Source: Euleptes europaea (taxonomy: Eukaryota; Chordata; Lepidosauria; Squamata; Sphaerodactylidae). From it: a stretch of 64,000 nt of DNA. The notes under the pieces were generated by a model that saw only the letters and a program-made list of their open reading frames with translations, made no database searches and was not told the DNA's origin. The DNA is taken from positions 73,753,614 through 73,817,613 of the forward strand of contig NC_079318.1 in assembly GCF_029931775.1 (NCBI RefSeq), given 5' to 3'. Below are positions 20,515-30,921 of this stretch, in pieces. Each line of letters begins with the position of its first letter. Position 1 is the stretch's first letter. The position numbers and the translations under genes were made by a program.

Positions 20515-20715
20515 AAAACAGAAGTCTGGAAGCACCTTAAAGACTAACAACCTTTATTATTGTTACTGAGTGGGATGTAAGCTGCCCTGAGCCCGACTTT
20601 GGCTGGGAAGGGACAGGATATTAAACAAACAAACAAACAAATTGTATTATTGCTGGAATAAATGCTGTTAGTTTTTAAGGTGCCACCGGACTTCTTTTTT
20701 ATTTTGCTACAACAA
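20515..20715. mobile_element. Inverted pair of Penelope-like element ends
   Basis: The left part GTCTGGAAGCACCTTAAAGA is the diverged reverse complement of the right part TTTTTAAGGTGCCACCGGAC, and the pairing extends inward through AACAACCTTTATTATTG. Between them lies about 70 bp of SINE-tail-like sequence (GCTGCCCTGAGCCCGACTTT, then AAAC repeats). The motif matches the Penelope-type fragment at 9200-9235. Confidence 0.5.
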
Positions 20716-20984
20716 ACTAACACCGTCTAAAAAATGGACCAATTCATGGAAGATCTCATGAATGGTTATGATAGCTAAAAGTATACAGGAGGAATACTTC
20801 AGAGTAGTAAATGCTGGGGACAGACATAGGATAACCATCACCGTCAGATTCCCAAGGCCATTCTTAAACAAAACTTGGACTACATTGACCTTTGATCCAG
20901 CAAGGAAGTTGTTAGAGCTATCACTGGCCACTGGTCACGATAGCTAAAGAGGACCCCAAGAACAGAGGCAGCATGGCTCTGAAT

Positions 20985-21115
20985 GCCAAATACTGAAGAC
21001 AGACAACAGGGACTGGCTGTCATTCCCATGTCTTGCCTGTGACCGAGTTCCCCAGAGGCATCTGGTTGGCTGCAGCCGGAAACAGCTGAACTAAATGGTC
21101 TCGTTGAGCACAGCA
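20985..21115 (+). mobile_element. CR1-type LINE 3' tail
   Basis: It contains ACAGGGACTGGCTGTCATTC, GGCATCTGGTTGGCTGCAGC and GAACTAAATGGTCTCGTTGA, ending near TTTTCTTATT. These are diverged forms of the tail segments of the copy at 60765-61225. Confidence 0.55.
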
Positions 21116-21667
21116 AATATTTTCTTATTTGAATGTGACCCCATGCTTAATAGATTTTGTGCAGCACTGTCCATGTGCAAAGTTCACAGCCTTTATCTTG
21201 TTCTTTTTCCCAACATCTTTGCAGGGTGGGCCATTATTCTTCGCAGGTGGTACACTGAGGCTGAGGAAGACAGAGGGAAAGGGCGAAAAATACCTGTTGA
21301 TGGCCACTTAGTGCGACCAAGCACACATCTCTTAGATCCAAGACTTGATACTGTCCTTGTCACCCTGCAGTGGATCATGGCAAAAGTGGTTGGCACATCT
21401 GGTTTCTCTCTACAGCCCTGTGAGCTTAACAGGAACAAATCCCTAACTGACTGGGTACAATCCAGTGGGTAGAATCTCTTGCACAACACGCCATACATTT
21501 CTGTGAATTTGGCGCTAGGAAACTTCCCGCCAGATTGCACCCAATATATTGAACTGTCATTATTGTCCTACTCTTAAAATGCCACCACTGTCCATGGCAC
21601 TTTATATAGTAAAGTGAAACTGATAAATAAATAACAGTCCCACATCCCAAAGAAAAATTGCAATCCA

Positions 21668-21965
21668 TGAGAGCCAACATGATTAAGAGCGGTGGTTTGG
21701 AGTGGTGGATTCTGATTTGGAGAACCGGGTTTGATTCCCCACTCCTCCACATGAGCAGCAGAGGCTAATTTGGTAAACTGGATTTGTTTCCCCACTCTTC
21801 TACATGAAGCCAGCTGGGTGACCTTGGGCCAGTCACACTCTCTCAGCCCCACCCACCTCACAGGGTGTCTGTTGTGGGGAGGGGAAGGGAAGGTGATCGT
21901 AAGCCGGTTTGAGTCTCCCTTAAGTGGTAGAGAAAGTCAGCATATAAAAACCAACTCTTCTTCTT
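21668..21965 (+). repeat. tRNA-derived SINE, full length
   Basis: It shows AGCGGTGGTTTGGAGTGG, B-box-like GGGTTTGATTCCCC, GGTGACCTTGGGCCAGTC, a GTTGTGGGGAGGGGAAGGG body and the tail ATATAAAAACCAACTCTTCT. It ends about 175 bp before SOX7 exon 2. Confidence 0.85.
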
Positions 21966-22140
21966 TTTCAAATTTGAACAGGGTAAAAAGACAGAAGGGA
22001 AGGGTCATGAAAATAATGGGACTGGGAGAGGCAAGGATAGTAAGAGATGGACATGAGCAGAGGCAGCTAATCCGGTTGGCAGTTTGCCCCGGTTACTCCC
22101 ATCTGTGTGGTGTAAAAGGGAACTCTCCTTGTCATTGCAG

Positions 22141-23039
22141 GCAAGTCATGGAAGGCTTTGACCCCTTCTCAGAAGAGGCCGTATGTAGAAGAGGCGGAGA
22201 GGCTGAGGGTGCAACACATGCGAGACTACCCGAACTACAAGTATCGGCCCAGAAGGAAGAAACAGGTCAAACGGATCTGCAAGCGGGTGGATCCAGGCTT
22301 CCTGCTGGGGAATCTCTCCAGGGATCAGGATCCCATACCAGAGAAGAGGGTGTGCAGCAGGGCAGCAGGAGAGGATGTTCCGGCTGAATATTCAACCGGT
22401 TCAGTTCTGCCGAACCTGGGGAGATACCGGGAGGCCCATAGCAACAATGCTTGCACTCCCATGGACACCTATCCCTATGGTTTGCCCACCCCACCAGAGA
22501 TGTCTCCTTTGGATGTGATAGACCCTGAACAGAGCTTTTTCTCTTCCCCTTGCCCGGAAGACCCCCACCATCCTCACATGCCGGGTGGGCCTTACTCTCT
22601 GGAATATTCCACCGGCTCTCTGCAGTGTAATCACCCTCTAGGCCACCTGCCAGTCTCTTCAGCAGGCCCCTCCATCCTCCCTGCTCCTTCCAGCTGCCCA
22701 GCTCCCTCCTCGGCCAGTTATTATGCTCCAGCCTTCCATCCTGCCATCCAGTCCTCCAACCTCCATGCTCACCTGGGCCAGCTCTCGCCTCCCCCTGAAC
22801 AACAGAACTTCGACAGCCTGGACCAACTGAGCCAAGCAGAGCTCTTGGAGGAGATGGACCGCAATGAGTTTGACCAGTATCTCAATGCTACCAGCCATCC
22901 AGAGCCCGGTGGGCTGATCATCAATGGACACATCCAGGTGTCTCCAACCGTGGGCGTCTCACATTCGTCGGAGACCAGTCTCATTTCCGTCCTAGCAGAT
23001 GCTACAGCTACTTACTACAATAACTACAGCATTTCCTAG
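22141..23039 (+). CDS. SOX7: SOX7 exon 2 (rest of HMG box, transactivation region)
   Basis: The acceptor TTGTCATTGCAG ends at 22140. Exon 2 gives residues 75-373 with TAG at 23037-23039. It completes the HMG box ([20 protein letters not shown], then [17 protein letters not shown] to about residue 115). The C-terminal half carries the SOX7-like signatures [17 protein letters not shown] (residues 183-199), [10 protein letters not shown], the SoxF beta-catenin-interaction motif DRNEFDQYL (residues 314-322), and the ending [21 protein letters not shown]-like tail. No damage is visible. It differs from mammalian SOX7 mainly in the proline/serine-rich middle. It is a nuclear DNA-binding factor recognising WWCAAWG sites. 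Confidence 0.96.
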
Positions 23040-24143
23040 GCCTGAGGAGAAGGGGATGTGCCCCATGGACCAGACAAGGAAGGACTTTACAGTTTTACTG
23101 GCCTGCGGGTGCCTCCAAATTTTCTACCCCCTTCACCTCAGGATTGCCCAGGCTGAACTGAAAATAGCTTTGGAGTTTTATCTACTAGGTAATTACTCTG
23201 ATTTATCACACACATACACCCCCGAGCACACACTAAATATTAAGTATCTGACTTCAAAACGGTGCTTCTATCCCACTCTAAAGAAGCAGCGAGTCAAATC
23301 TTTATGACGGGTAGAGCGTCTCATCAGATAAGATGAAAAGAATCCTCTCTCTTCAGTGAAGGTCTGGTTTCCCAAACAATCCCAAGTTATGGGGATAACA
23401 GAAAGTGGCTTCCACAGTTTCCCCACTGATCTCTGTAGTCTGGAGATCAATTGTAATAGCAGGTGCCATCTGGAGGTTGAAACCCCTAGTTTGAAGGAGT
23501 GTAAGAAAGTAACCCTCAGCTTTCTCCAGTGAATCCACAGTTAGACGAGAAGAAGAGAACACCAATTGAAAGGGGTGTTATAGAGCCACAATAGAGGAGG
23601 GGAGGGCATGGTCAGAAACCTGAGCTTCTACTACTAGCATTCAGTTGTCAGTGAAGTGAGAATTAGCAAACGAACCTGTTCTGCCTCTACAGGCAGAAAG
23701 TGATCCAGGGACTGTAAATAACCACCACTGCTCTTGCCTTCCTAAACCGTAGCCCCTTAATGGAAGATGTCCTGAATTCAACTGCCCAGGAACAACTCCT
23801 AGGCAAGCGTAAAAATAAGCATGCAATTGTGCAAGTCCCATTTATTTTAATGGAGCGTATGCAGGAGGACTTCACAATAGACTCCAATTTTTCCCCTCAT
23901 ACTTGTCCAGGTTTTTTTTTTCTTTCAGAATTCTTGTCCAATATCCATTCATTTCTCCTGGCTGCACAGGAGACTTTCCCAAACTAAAAGCAGCTAGAAG
24001 GGGTATGAAAGAGACACTGCAGCCTTTGGAGTAAATGTGTGCTTGTTTTCTGAGCAGAGATTGAAGGGTTACCCTCCTCTTTCTTCTGTCCACGTCCCTG
24101 AGGCAAATTGAGGCAGCACAAACATGCAATTTGCATTTTATGG

Positions 24144-24380
24144 TGTAGTGGTGTGGTGAAGTGGTTGGGATGTCAGACTAGGGGCCGGGATACCGTGGTT
24201 CAAATCCCTGCTCTGCTGTGGAACCTCGCTGGGTTTTGTAAGGATAAAATGGAGGAGAGGAGAATGATGTAAGCCCCTTTGTGAGTGTTAAGTGCCACCA
24301 AGTCACTTCAGACCTATGGCGACCCTACAAATTAATGACCTCCCCATTAAGAAGAAAGGCAGGGTATAAATGAAGTAATG
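24144..24380 (+). repeat. tRNA-derived SINE with a 5S-SINE-like insert
   Basis: The head GTGTAGTGGTGTGGTGAAGT and B-box GGTTCAAATCCC are followed by a short body with GATAAAATGGAGGAGAGGAG. A segment related to the 5S-SINE tail (TTAAGTGCCACCAAGTCACT, 'atggcgaccctac') interrupts it, then GAAGAAAGGCAGGGTATAAA. Confidence 0.65.
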
Positions 24381-24423
24381 AACCTGATACTATGTCACTG
24401 ACATCTTTGGGGCATTAAGGGGT

Positions 24424-24700
24424 GGACTCTGATCCGGAGAACTGGGTTTGATTCCCCCCTCCTCCACATAAGCGACAGAGGCTAATCTGGTGAACTGGAT
24501 TTGTTTCCCCACTCCTACACATGAATCCAGCTGGGTGACCTTGGGCTAGTCACAGCTCTCTTGGAGCTCTCTCAGCCCCACCTACCTAACAGGGTGTCTG
24601 TTGTGGGGAGGGGAAGGGAAGGGAAGGTGATTGTAAGCTGGTCTGATTCTCTCTTAAGAGAAAGTCGGGATATAAAAATCAACTCTTCTTCTTCATTGTG
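24424..24700 (+). repeat. tRNA-derived SINE
   Basis: Same subfamily as 21668-21965: GGGTTTGATTCCCCCCTCC, GGTGACCTTGGGCTAGTCAC, GGGAAGGGAAGGGAAGGTGA and the tail TATAAAAATCAACTCTTCTT. The first part of the head is missing. Confidence 0.85.
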
Positions 24701-25169
24701 AAAATAGCCATATGCCACCATTACCCATGGGATTTCTGCCAAGTATTTAAACTTGAATTTTAGACATGCTCGGAACTAGTCAGAAACAATCCATTGACAG
24801 TCACCCAGCACTCTGCCCCAAGAAGAATTTACTTGCACTAGAATTAAAGCCTCCTAGACAGGCAAACCTGCAGTGCACATCTTTCCTAGCCAGCAAGTGC
24901 CACTGTCGAACACAGAAGGGTCCTCCTAACCATTCAACCTTCTTGTCGTTGAAGACTCCTGCTGCTGTAGTTAAAGCGAACAATTCCAGCTTGTCATCCT
25001 TTCTTTGTCAGGAGCTGAGAATCGTTGTCAAGCTGACCACTCCCTTCATCTGGCTCCCTGGCAAAATATTAATTCAGTACACCAGACCATGATCTAACTT
25101 GAAGCAAGTCCATGATTGATGCTCCATGTTTGATGCATCCTCCTCCAGCACTGGCTATCATGCTTTGGA

Positions 25170-25415
25170 AAACTAGGGAAGGGGATGGAGCTCAGTAGAA
25201 AGATACTAGGGAAGCGGCTGGAGCTCAGTACAAAGATACAGGCTTAGCATGCAGAAGGACACACGTTTGATCCCTGGTGTCTCCAGCTTGAAGGCTCTCT
25301 GGGACCAGATACTGCCTCAGACTCTGGAGAGACACTGCCAGTCAGAGAAGATAACATGAGATTGACCGGTGTTCTACTTTGGTATAAGGCAGCTTTATAC
25401 ATTTGTGCACATATG
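25170..25415 (+). repeat. tRNA-derived SINE, second family (GAGCTCAGT..GCATGCAG)
   Basis: GGAGCTCAGTA, AGGCTTAGCATGCAGAAGG, B-box-like TTTGATCCCTGG, then CTCTGGAGAGACACTGCCAG and GGTATAAGGCAGCTTTATAC. The head seems duplicated: GGAGCTCAGTA occurs twice, at about 25189 and 25219. Confidence 0.7.
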
Positions 25416-25557
25416 GGTGTGCATTTACTATATCACGAGCTGAGTTCTCGAACCTGATATGTCTACCCACTGTGGAAGAGCTGTGCTAAGTTAACCACCT
25501 GCTTTCCTGAAAGTAATCTTGCAGGACTATGGTTTTGGTTTTCTTTCTGGGTCTTGT

Positions 25558-25935
25558 CACAAATGAAGCTGCCTTATACTGAGTTGGACTAAGATCAGTA
25601 TTGACTGACTGGCAGCAGCCCTCTGGGATCTCAGGAGGCCTTTCACATCATTTACTACCTGAGTCTGGAGGTGCTAGAGTGGTCTAGGATCTGGGAGACC
25701 CAATTTCAAATCCCTTTCCTGATATGGAAGCTTTTGGGATGGCGCTCTCAGCCTCACCTGCCTCGCAGGGTTTTTGTGAGGATAGGATAGAGGAAAGAAC
25801 AATGATATAAACCCTTTTGGGTCCCCACTGGGGAGAAAGGTGGGGATATAAATGAATAAATAGATCCATGCCAGAGATTGAACCTGGGACATTCCACATG
25901 TAAAGAAGATGCTCGACCATTTAGCCATGCCCCCA
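25558..25935 (-). repeat. Second-family tRNA SINE interrupted by a first-family SINE
   Basis: The outer minus-strand copy is seen at 25558-25655 (AATGAAGCTGCCTTATACTG) and 25865-25935 (GAGATTGAACCTGGGACATT, AAGATGCTCGACCATTTAGC). A plus-strand first-family SINE (25663-25870) with GAAAGGTGGGGATATAAATG sits between them. Confidence 0.7.
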
Positions 25936-27544
25936 CATCATATACATTATGCAGCAACATCCTATGTACAGTATGGTAGACTCCGCAGAGATCTGTGGCC
26001 AAATGCTGCTTCCTAAAGAGCATACGTGTTTGATACGCATGGCTGACCCATTCGCACATTGAATTTTTGAGGTGTTTTAAGGTGACGTTTTATGTGTACA
26101 CTTAAACACAGAATGTGTATAGCAGCTTCCTGATCAGTCTGCAAATTATCTCACAGTATCTCACAGGCAGGCAGATCTTTGTATAAGCAGCTGCTCCAAA
26201 GATTTTGCTGTCTGGAGAGATAAGATCTTATTCAGTGATCTAGAGAACATGATTCATTGACTGCTTGCGCTGTTGCAACCCCACTGGCCTTAGTGGGATT
26301 ACGCCAGTGTAAACGATTTATAGCCGAGCCCTAGAACAGGCTGTGCAAGTAATTGTGCTCTTTGGGTGGGGTATATCATCTGCTATTGCCGCCCAGTGTA
26401 GCCAAACTCAAGGCTGTGGATGGCACAGCCGAAATGCCACACCAGCTTGGCAGGAGGCTGTGTCCCAGTGCAAAAGTTCAGCAGTGTGCTATTCAGAGAC
26501 TCATGGCTAGCAAAAGAGGTGCTGGGGCTTAGGTCTACTAGGAAGAAAGCATGTCTTCGGAGCTGGATGTCTTGTTCCTACACTTTGATGCGCAGAGGCT
26601 GCCTGAGGGGTGGGTTCAGCATGGCAAGGAGAGAACGCGGCTCATGTTCAGTGATATCCTTTTCATGTTTCCATTATTCCAAGTGTTCTGAAGCTGACAC
26701 TTGGTTCCAGTCAAGGCCTGGGTTCTGTGAACTAAATAGCAATCTTTCTCTCTTCCCCCACCCTTTACAGCTCCCCTCCCCACTTTCTGATTATGGGCAC
26801 AAAGTTTGGGGGACACTCCATCGACAAGGTTTGATAAGATCCATCCTCCCGTTGTATCAAAGCATCTTTGAAGGCAGACACTTTAATATTCAGAAAGAAA
26901 ACGGCTACCTTTTTTATTTCAGTCTGTTTCTGCCAGAAAGGATCTCTGTACATACATTTCACCATGTTCCCCTCCCCCGCCTTGCATTTTGTATTGCTAG
27001 AGTTTTCTTGTATTGACAGAACTCTTTTTAAATCAGTTATTTAACAGAGTTAATCTTAATGTAAAGGTTAGTTAGCTGGTTTATATCATGCTGGTTTGTT
27101 TTTGTTTTCTAATTTTGTTCACGAAATGTGTGGTTAATTGCCAAATTATTGCTTTTATATATATATAAAAATAAAAGAATCCAACATCTCAAATCGTTAA
27201 GCTAAACCATTCTTCTTCTTCTTCCATTGTCTTTTCTTCTTCTTTTTCTTTTTGCACTACCCCATATGGTGGAGCAAGTGTCGAAAATGTCACTTTGCTT
27301 TTAAAATGTTTAATTTAAATAAATACTTTTTTATATGAAGGTTGTCAGTCTTTTGAGACAGTGGCAGGGGAGAAGGCTTAGAAGGTTCTGTGTTCCCATA
27401 TTTATTTTTCTCTGTTTATGTATATTTAAAAACCTGTTGCATATATTTAAAATCCTTTTGAGCTCACTGTAAAATCTGTAGTGGATCAGCCTGGTCTGGA
27501 TCAGGGAATGTGGTTATAAATAATACTTCACACTTTTGAACACT

Positions 27545-27930
27545 TGGCTGCTAGTGCTGGGCAAACAACAGGGGGGGCTTGCTATGCCCTGTGACCATGG
27601 GCTTCCATGAAAAATCTGTCTATCCACTCTTGGAAACAAGATGCTAGACTAGATGGAGAGCCGGCGTGGCACAGTGGTTGAGAGCGGTGGACTCTAATCT
27701 GGAGAACAGGGTTTGATTCCCCACCCCTACACATGAAGCCAGCTAGGTGACTTTGGGCTAGTCACAGTTCTCTCAGAACTTTCTCAGCCCCAAGGTGTCT
27801 GTTGTGGGGAGAGGAAGGGAAGGAGAATGTAAGCCGGTTTGATTCTCATTACAAGATAGAGAAAGTCGGCATATAAAAACCAACTCTTCTTCTTCAGTCT
27901 GATCCAGCTGGGCTTGTTCAAATGTCCTTA
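27545..27930 (+). mobile_element. CR1-type LINE 3' tail split by a tRNA SINE
   Basis: LINE tail segments flank the SINE: TGACCATGGGCTTCCATG and GATGCTAGACTAGATGGA on the left, AGTCTGATCCAGCTGGGC on the right. The SINE occupies about 27655-27897 (GCACAGTGGTTGAGAGCGG to CATATAAAAACCAACTCTTC). The SINE is therefore younger than this LINE copy. Confidence 0.75.
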
Positions 27931-28177
27931 GGAATTGAAGGAAACATGTTATTTGCCAGAATTTTACATGGCCATGAAATATATTACAGCGATGAAAGTG
28001 ATTTTTGAAAGCTGTTTGGTTAAATCTGAATACCCCCCTTCCAGTAGGTTCTTTCTAGTGAGAAACAAACTTGCAGGTTTTTCTTTTCACTCCTGTTTTT
28101 TTTTCATGCTGCGTATTCCCCATTTAAATGAACATATTTTCAATTTTTAAAAATCAACTGTGCATAAATTCAGCCCT

Positions 28178-28400
28178 CATGGTATACCAGTGAGAATGCT
28201 GGACCATGATCTGGAAACCCCAGATTCAAATCCTGACTCTGCTATGGACCATGCTGGGTGATGTTGGACCAGTCACATTCTACAAAACCGCTTAACATTC
28301 TTTACAGGGCTGTTGTGAGATGGAGAAAGGAGCACCCTGAGCTCCAAGAAAGGTGGGCTAAAGACAGAGAGAGAGAGACAGCATATAAAACATGAATGGT
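28178..28400 (+). repeat. tRNA-derived SINE
   Basis: TATACCAGTGAGAATGCTGG head, B-box AGATTCAAATCC, body GGGCTGTTGTGAGATGGAGA, and a (GA)n run near 28367-28379 in place of the usual tail. A 5S-SINE scrap follows at 28555-28623. Confidence 0.7.
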
Positions 28401-28964
28401 ATTAAAGAAACAAAAACCAGGCAAAAGGATGACAACATACAAAATTACAAGGAAAGTAAAAGTCCAATCCTAAATAGAGTTGTCTATGGACTTGGAAAAG
28501 TATAATTCTGTTTAGGATTGCACTGTCAAAGAGTCCTGTTAGCATGGTGGTGGTGGTGGAAACACCCGTCAAGTCACAGATGACTTGTGGAAACTCCATA
28601 GGGTTTTCAAGGCAAGAGATGTATTGACCCTAATAGCAGAAGCAAGAGCTGTCGCGCACACATGTGCACTAATGTGTCACGTTAGGCTGGTGTATTTTTA
28701 TGTGTTTTAGGAATTTAGTGCATTATGAATATGAATGCATGCACAGACAGTACTGCTAAGGAAGTAAGAAAAATGTATGCTCCCCAAAGAGCAGATAGTG
28801 GTTCCTCAGGTTGGGTTTCGGGTTGGGAAAACGACACTAGGAAAACCCCCTCTTCCTGAATAGTCCAGTCCCAATCTAAACTGGCCCCAGGATCCAAGTG
28901 CCTGCCTGCTTCACATAACTTGGGGCAGATCCAGGAATGGACCTGAAACAGTGTATCATGTAGG

Positions 28965-29140
28965 TAGGGTTGCCAGCTCTGGGTTGGGAAATACCTGGAG
29001 ATTGTGGGAGTAGAGTCTGAGGAGGGCAAGGTTTGGAGAGGGGAGGGATGTAGATGTGTATGATCTATGCCACTCCTTTCTCTTGGAGACTGACTAATAG
29101 CGGGAGATCTCCAGCTACCACCTGGAGGTTGGCAACCCTA
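28965..29140. mobile_element. hAT miniature element (TAGGGTTGCCA family)
   Basis: TAGGGTTGCCAGC to GTTGGCAACCCTA, with CATGTAGG before and TATGTAGG after (7 of 8). It is shorter than the 210-bp norm, with a diverged middle. Confidence 0.85.
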
Positions 29141-29261
29141 TATGTAGGCAGGCCCTGAGATCTGCCCCATTGCAAGAGGAATGGGGCACCCTTTTAGGGG
29201 GTGCATTGGACATGTGTTAGCATCCTAGCCAAGGTTTATTTTCCCCACAAAGGAAACACTT

Positions 29262-29540
29262 ATGGATATAGGAAACTGCTGCCTTGTATGCCACAGCTCC
29301 TCCCAAGCACACGACCAGGGATCTTTTCTGTTACCTAACCGCAATAAACAGGGCATCTGGAGCTCACATGCTTTGCCTGCAGAAAATTCCAGAGTCTTGG
29401 CCCTGGAGAAAGCCAAGGAAAAGTCTTTCCTCAGGTCTGTTATCTGATAACCATTAACTCAAGATGCCAAGGATTGAACCTGGGACCTTTGACATGCAAG
29501 ACAAGGAACCTACCACTGAGCTGAGGCCCCTCCTAACAAA
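29262..29540 (-). repeat. tRNA-derived SINE, second family
   Basis: On the minus strand the tRNA-like part is at 29540-29462 (B-box-like GGTTCAATCCTTGG on that strand) and the tail near 29265 carries GGCAGCAGTTTCC. It is the same family as 25170. Confidence 0.6.
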
Positions 29541-29961
29541 GCTGGATTTATGCACAGCCTAAGTAAACTACAGTTTAGGGCCTCGGATTATGATATAAAC
29601 TACAAAGTATGAAAATTACTAAATCACTCTTTTCTAGGTAATGCAACGGGGCCTGTGAAACTTGACATAGCTTAGAGCCTCTGCCAGCCTTAATGCAGCC
29701 CTGCCTCCCAAACACAGGAGCATTTTCCATTCCAGAAATAGCCAGGGTGGGCTTTCAAGAAATGAAGTATCTCTACCAGTTGTCAGGAAGAGAGCTGCTG
29801 TAGATCTAATACTACATACACAAAACCACACCCTTGTCTTCAGCTTTAATTAAGCAATAAAAACTCATACAGGATTTAAACACACCAACCTGGATTACAG
29901 TCCCACCTTTACCTGCAAGCATGGAAATGTCAGAGGAGAATCTGTTTTCTAAAGTTATGTC

Positions 29962-30188
29962 AGCACTAGGGTTGCCAGGCCAACTCCAGCTTGTGAAATG
30001 CCTGGAGATTTGGGCATGGCCTGGGGAATGCAGAGTTTGCGAATGCAAGGAAGCTCAGCATGGATACGATGCCATAGAGTTAGGGTTGCCAACCTCCAGG
30101 TTGTGGCTGGGGATCTCCTGCTATTACAACTGACCCCCAGGCAATAGATCAGTTCACCTGGAGATAGGGTTGCCAACTTCCAGGTCCT
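29962..30188. mobile_element. Cluster of hAT miniature element copies, left of the Penelope insert
   Basis: Three TAGGGTTGCCA starts lie in a row (29968, 30082 and 30166). The first two are truncated by their neighbours. The third is cut at 30188 by the Penelope-like palindrome and resumes at 35573. Confidence 0.8.
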
Positions 30189-30471
30189 GTAAAAAATACT
30201 CACGATACTAGTAACAACAAGTAGAGCAAAAAAGAACTAGCACGACTCAATCATGAAATTAAATAATAATAATTCATTAAGTGCTATTATATAAACCACC
30301 ACAAGTGTACAATACTTACAAATTAAACACTATAAACATTATAAACAGCTATAAACGAGAGATAGAAACAAATGGAAAAAAAGTCCAAAGTCCAAATGTC
30401 TTATCCTATTCAATCCTCTTCTGATCAAAACGTGGATACAAAGTCCGTGTAGGTCCAAGGATATTATAAAG

Positions 30472-30539
30472 ACAACGGAGGAAACGCTATTCCGGATATC
30501 TTAGCGCTTTCACCAAAGCACGGCTTCATCAGCCTATAA
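30472..30539 (-). ncRNA. Hammerhead-ribozyme-like motif, left arm
   Basis: Exact mirror of the motif at 35258-35325, read on the minus strand. CTGATGA is followed 14 nt later by GAAA and then a paired CGCTA...TAGCG stem. Penelope-like elements are known to encode such motifs. Self-cleavage is unproven, and stem II pairs imperfectly. Confidence 0.5.
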
Positions 30540-30921
30540 AATTCATACAATCATTTTTATAATATTTTACATTTTTATAATTTTACAAACAATCAATGAT
30601 AATTAATAATAGTTATAAGGATAGACAATAATATTATGCAAAAGCTTACCTCTTAGTGTGATATAAGGCAAACCCATTGGGAGAAATATATTCCATATAA
30701 TTTCAATTTTCTTTCTTTTTCATAGAACGTATTAGTTTCTTATAATGTGCTATTTTTGCAATTTTTAATTAATTTTTATGCTCCCAAAGAAAAGGGCTGC
30801 TAAACCTTCCGGTCTATAGTAGACTATGTGGGTAGATATAGAGCTAATGGGTCACATGCTGCTATACTTACTGATTATTTAAAGGCGCAGTGTCAAAAAA
30901 AGGGGGGGGAAGTCACTCAAT

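Larger units (their letters stand above)
12861..22140 (+). other. SOX7 intron 1
   Basis: It begins GTGAGC at 12861 and ends TTGTCATTGCAG at 22140, so splicing restores codon 75 (G|GC, Gly) within the HMG box. This intron position inside the HMG box is the known SoxF arrangement. It is filled with repeats listed separately. 14780-16180 and 19000-20500 hold no feature that I can support beyond scraps of old LINE at 20080-20180 and 20390-20505. Confidence 0.9.
23040..27340 (+). other. Probable SOX7 3' untranslated region
   Basis: No other coding signal lies before 27340. AATAAA at 27318-27323, followed by a T/GT-rich stretch (GGTTGTCAGTCTTTTG), is the best poly(A) signal candidate, with an earlier one at 27170-27175. 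The AT-rich stretch 26990-27330 looks like a vertebrate 3' UTR end. If so, the UTR contains several SINEs (24144-24700 and 25170-25935). A shorter UTR is possible. Confidence 0.5.
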
